Source: Nitrospirota bacterium (GTDB lineage Bacteria; Nitrospirota; UBA9217). Taken from it: a stretch of 5,801 nucleotides of DNA. Location: NCBI GenBank assembly GCA_021788515.1, contig JAJYKN010000106.1, forward strand, positions 1-5,801, written 5' to 3'. Of the stretch, positions 4,482 to 5,801 are shown one piece after another. The translations under genes and the position numbers were made by a program. The notes beneath the pieces are model-generated. The model made no database searches and had not been told where the DNA came from. It saw nothing but the letters and a program-made list of their open reading frames with translations. Every line of letters starts with the position of its first letter. Position 1 is the stretch's first letter.

Positions 4482-5801
4482 TCATCTGTCCAGCGTTTCC
4501 CGTATAGTCTTCAGAAATTCCAGGGGTGCTATCGGTTTTGCCATGAGGGTCAACCCTTCCCCGAAGCTCTTTTTTTTCTCGAAAACGTCCGCGGCGTATC
4601 CGCTCATGAAGAGCACTTTGACGTCCGGCCGGGATTTCCTGATTTCTTCATAGGCGTCCTTCCCGTTCATTCTCGGCATGATGACGTCAAAAATGAGCAG
4701 CTTGATCTCGTCCCCGTGCTCCTGAAATTTTTTCACCGCTTGTTCTCCGTCGGGTGCGTCTATGACGTTGTACCCCGCGTCAGTGAGAAGCGTCACCGCG
4801 AATCGCCGGACAGCTTCGTCGTCTTCGGCCAGGAGCACGGTTTCCGCGCCCCCGAGGGCTTCAACGGGCCGCAGCGCAGGGACGTCGCCGGCAATCGATT
4901 GTACCAACGGCAGGTAGATGTCGAATGATGCGCCCATGCCCGGTTCGCTGTACACGGTGATGAATCCTTCATGTTGTTTGATGATCCCATACGCCGTGGA
5001 AAGGCCGAGCCCGGTGCCCTTCCCCTGTTCCTTGGTTGTGTAGAACGGCTCGAATATCCGGGCCTGCGTCAAACCGTCCATGCCGGCCCCGGTGTCCGCC
5101 ACGGTAAGCAGCGCATAGGCGCCGCGACTTCCGTACCCGTGGTCGGCGATGAAATCCTGGTCCATATCGACCCGTTCCGTTTTGATGGTCAGGGTCCCGC
5201 CGCCGTTCATGGCGTCCCGGGCGTTCGTGGCGAGGTTCATGAGGACCTGTTCGATCTGGCCGGTGTCCGCGAAGATCATGAGCGTGCGGCCATCGAGGTC
5301 CATCTTCAGTTCGATATCCTCGCCGATAAGCCGCGCCAGGAGCTTGCCGACGCCGGCAATGATCTCGTTGATATTCACGGGACGACGGTTGATGAGCTGC
5401 TTCCGGCTGAAGGCGAGGAGGCTGTGGGTGAGATTCGCGGCTCGTTCCGCGGACGACAGTATCTGGTCTATGTAGGGAACAACGGCGTCATCCCGCATAA
5501 GCTTCATCTTTGCAAGATGTCCGTAGCCGGTGATAGCGGTGAGGATATTGTTGAAATCGTGGGCCACTCCCCCCGCGAGCAGTCCCACCGCTTCCATTTT
5601 ATGAGCCTGGCGAAACTGCTCTTCCAGTTTTTTGCGTTCGGTGATGTCGTACGCCGTTCCCAATGACGCGGGCTGCCCGTCGAATTCAATGGTCCCCGAG
5701 GTAAAATCCACCCAGCGTTCCTCTCCGCTCTTGGTGACGATCTTGACTTCGCGCCGGGAGGAGCGTTTTCCCTCCCCGTCGCGGGCAGCGGTGCTGTCCC
5801 G
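4482..5801 (-). CDS. PAS hybrid histidine kinase with C-terminal receiver, N-terminus beyond window
   Basis: The minus strand is open for 439 residues from the right edge to the TGA at 4482-4484, so the start lies outside the window. The GTG at 5711 is internal to the PAS domain and is not the true start. Visible residues 1-58 are the end of a PAS sensor domain (GEERWVDFTSGTIEFDG, then AYDITERKK). The HisKA region has GGVAHDFNN with phospho-accepting H81 by visible count. The ATPase domain shows the N box NLATNARDAM (189-198), DTGAGM (236-241), IFEPFYTTK (249-257) and GKGTGLGLS (260-268). After a short linker comes a receiver with acidic pocket E326-D328, phospho-acceptor D372 (LLIFDVIMPRMNG), S400 and K422. 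All catalytic residues are present. Hybrid kinases relay phosphate from H81 to D372 and on to a partner phosphotransfer protein or regulator, none of which lies in the window. The signal sensed is unknown. Confidence 0.95.
   Translation of the reverse strand, partial: RDSTAARDGEGKRSSRREVKIVTKSGEERWVDFTSGTIEFDGQPASLGTAYDITERKKLEEQFRQAHKMEAVGLLAGGVAHDFNNILTAITGYGHLAKMKLMRDDAVVPYIDQILSSAERAANLTHSLLAFSRKQLINRRPVNINEIIAGVGKLLARLIGEDIELKMDLDGRTLMIFADTGQIEQVLMNLATNARDAMNGGGTLTIKTERVDMDQDFIADHGYGSRGAYALLTVADTGAGMDGLTQARIFEPFYTTKEQGKGTGLGLSTAYGIIKQHEGFITVYSEPGMGASFDIYLPLVQSIAGDVPALRPVEALGGAETVLLAEDDEAVRRFAVTLLTDAGYNVIDAPDGEQAVKKFQEHGDEIKLLIFDVIMPRMNGKDAYEEIRKSRPDVKVLFMSGYAADVFEKKKSFGEGLTLMAKPIAPLEFLKTIRETLDR

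Noticed and set aside
4971..5666. A 231-codon plus-strand frame opposite the histidine kinase
   Set aside because: It mirrors the kinase HisKA and ATPase regions, has no ribosome binding site and shows no domain.

Overview
The window looks like chromosomal DNA from an uncultured GC-rich bacterium. The gene types (DoxX, DJ-1/PfpI, a metallophosphoesterase beside an NDH-2-like flavoprotein, and a PAS hybrid histidine kinase) and an intergenic repeat built on GCAAAG units would suit a Desulfobacterota- or Nitrospirota-like lineage. That placement is an inference; there is no rRNA or other marker gene here.

Layout, left to right. (1) Positions 1-560, minus strand: a DoxX-family membrane protein runs off the left edge. 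Just upstream of it is a 48-codon unknown gene with a strong ribosome binding site, and before that a possible 14-codon leader ORF. (2) About 561-877: a divergent intergenic region with a good sigma70-type promoter reading rightward and a large imperfect inverted repeat made of GCAAAG units. (3) 878-1429, plus strand: a DJ-1/PfpI (YajL-like) protein. (4) 1430-2236, plus strand: a poorly characterised stretch. It holds an unknown ORF, a likely continuation of that ORF in two other frames (a probable frameshifted gene), and a 58-codon unknown gene with its own ribosome binding site. (5) 2237-2394: an intergenic region with two inverted repeats and an extended -10 promoter. (6) 2395-4383, plus strand: a probable two-gene operon of a calcineurin-like phosphoesterase and an NDH-2-like FAD/NAD(P) oxidoreductase. 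(7) 4384-4481: a convergent intergenic region with small palindromes. (8) 4482-5801, minus strand: a hybrid histidine kinase (PAS, HisKA, HATPase, receiver) whose N-terminus lies beyond the right edge.

How they may work together: DoxX proteins, DJ-1/PfpI proteins and NDH-2-like flavoproteins are all associated in the literature with redox or carbonyl stress and electron transfer, so a loose redox/stress theme is possible. The genes lie in separate transcription units and nothing in the sequence proves a joint pathway. I found no CRISPR array, transposase, phage gene, tRNA or rRNA, and no convincing undescribed defence or biosynthetic system. The most unusual parts are the frame-broken unknown gene at 1517-2045 and the GCAAAG inverted repeat in the DJ-1 leader.
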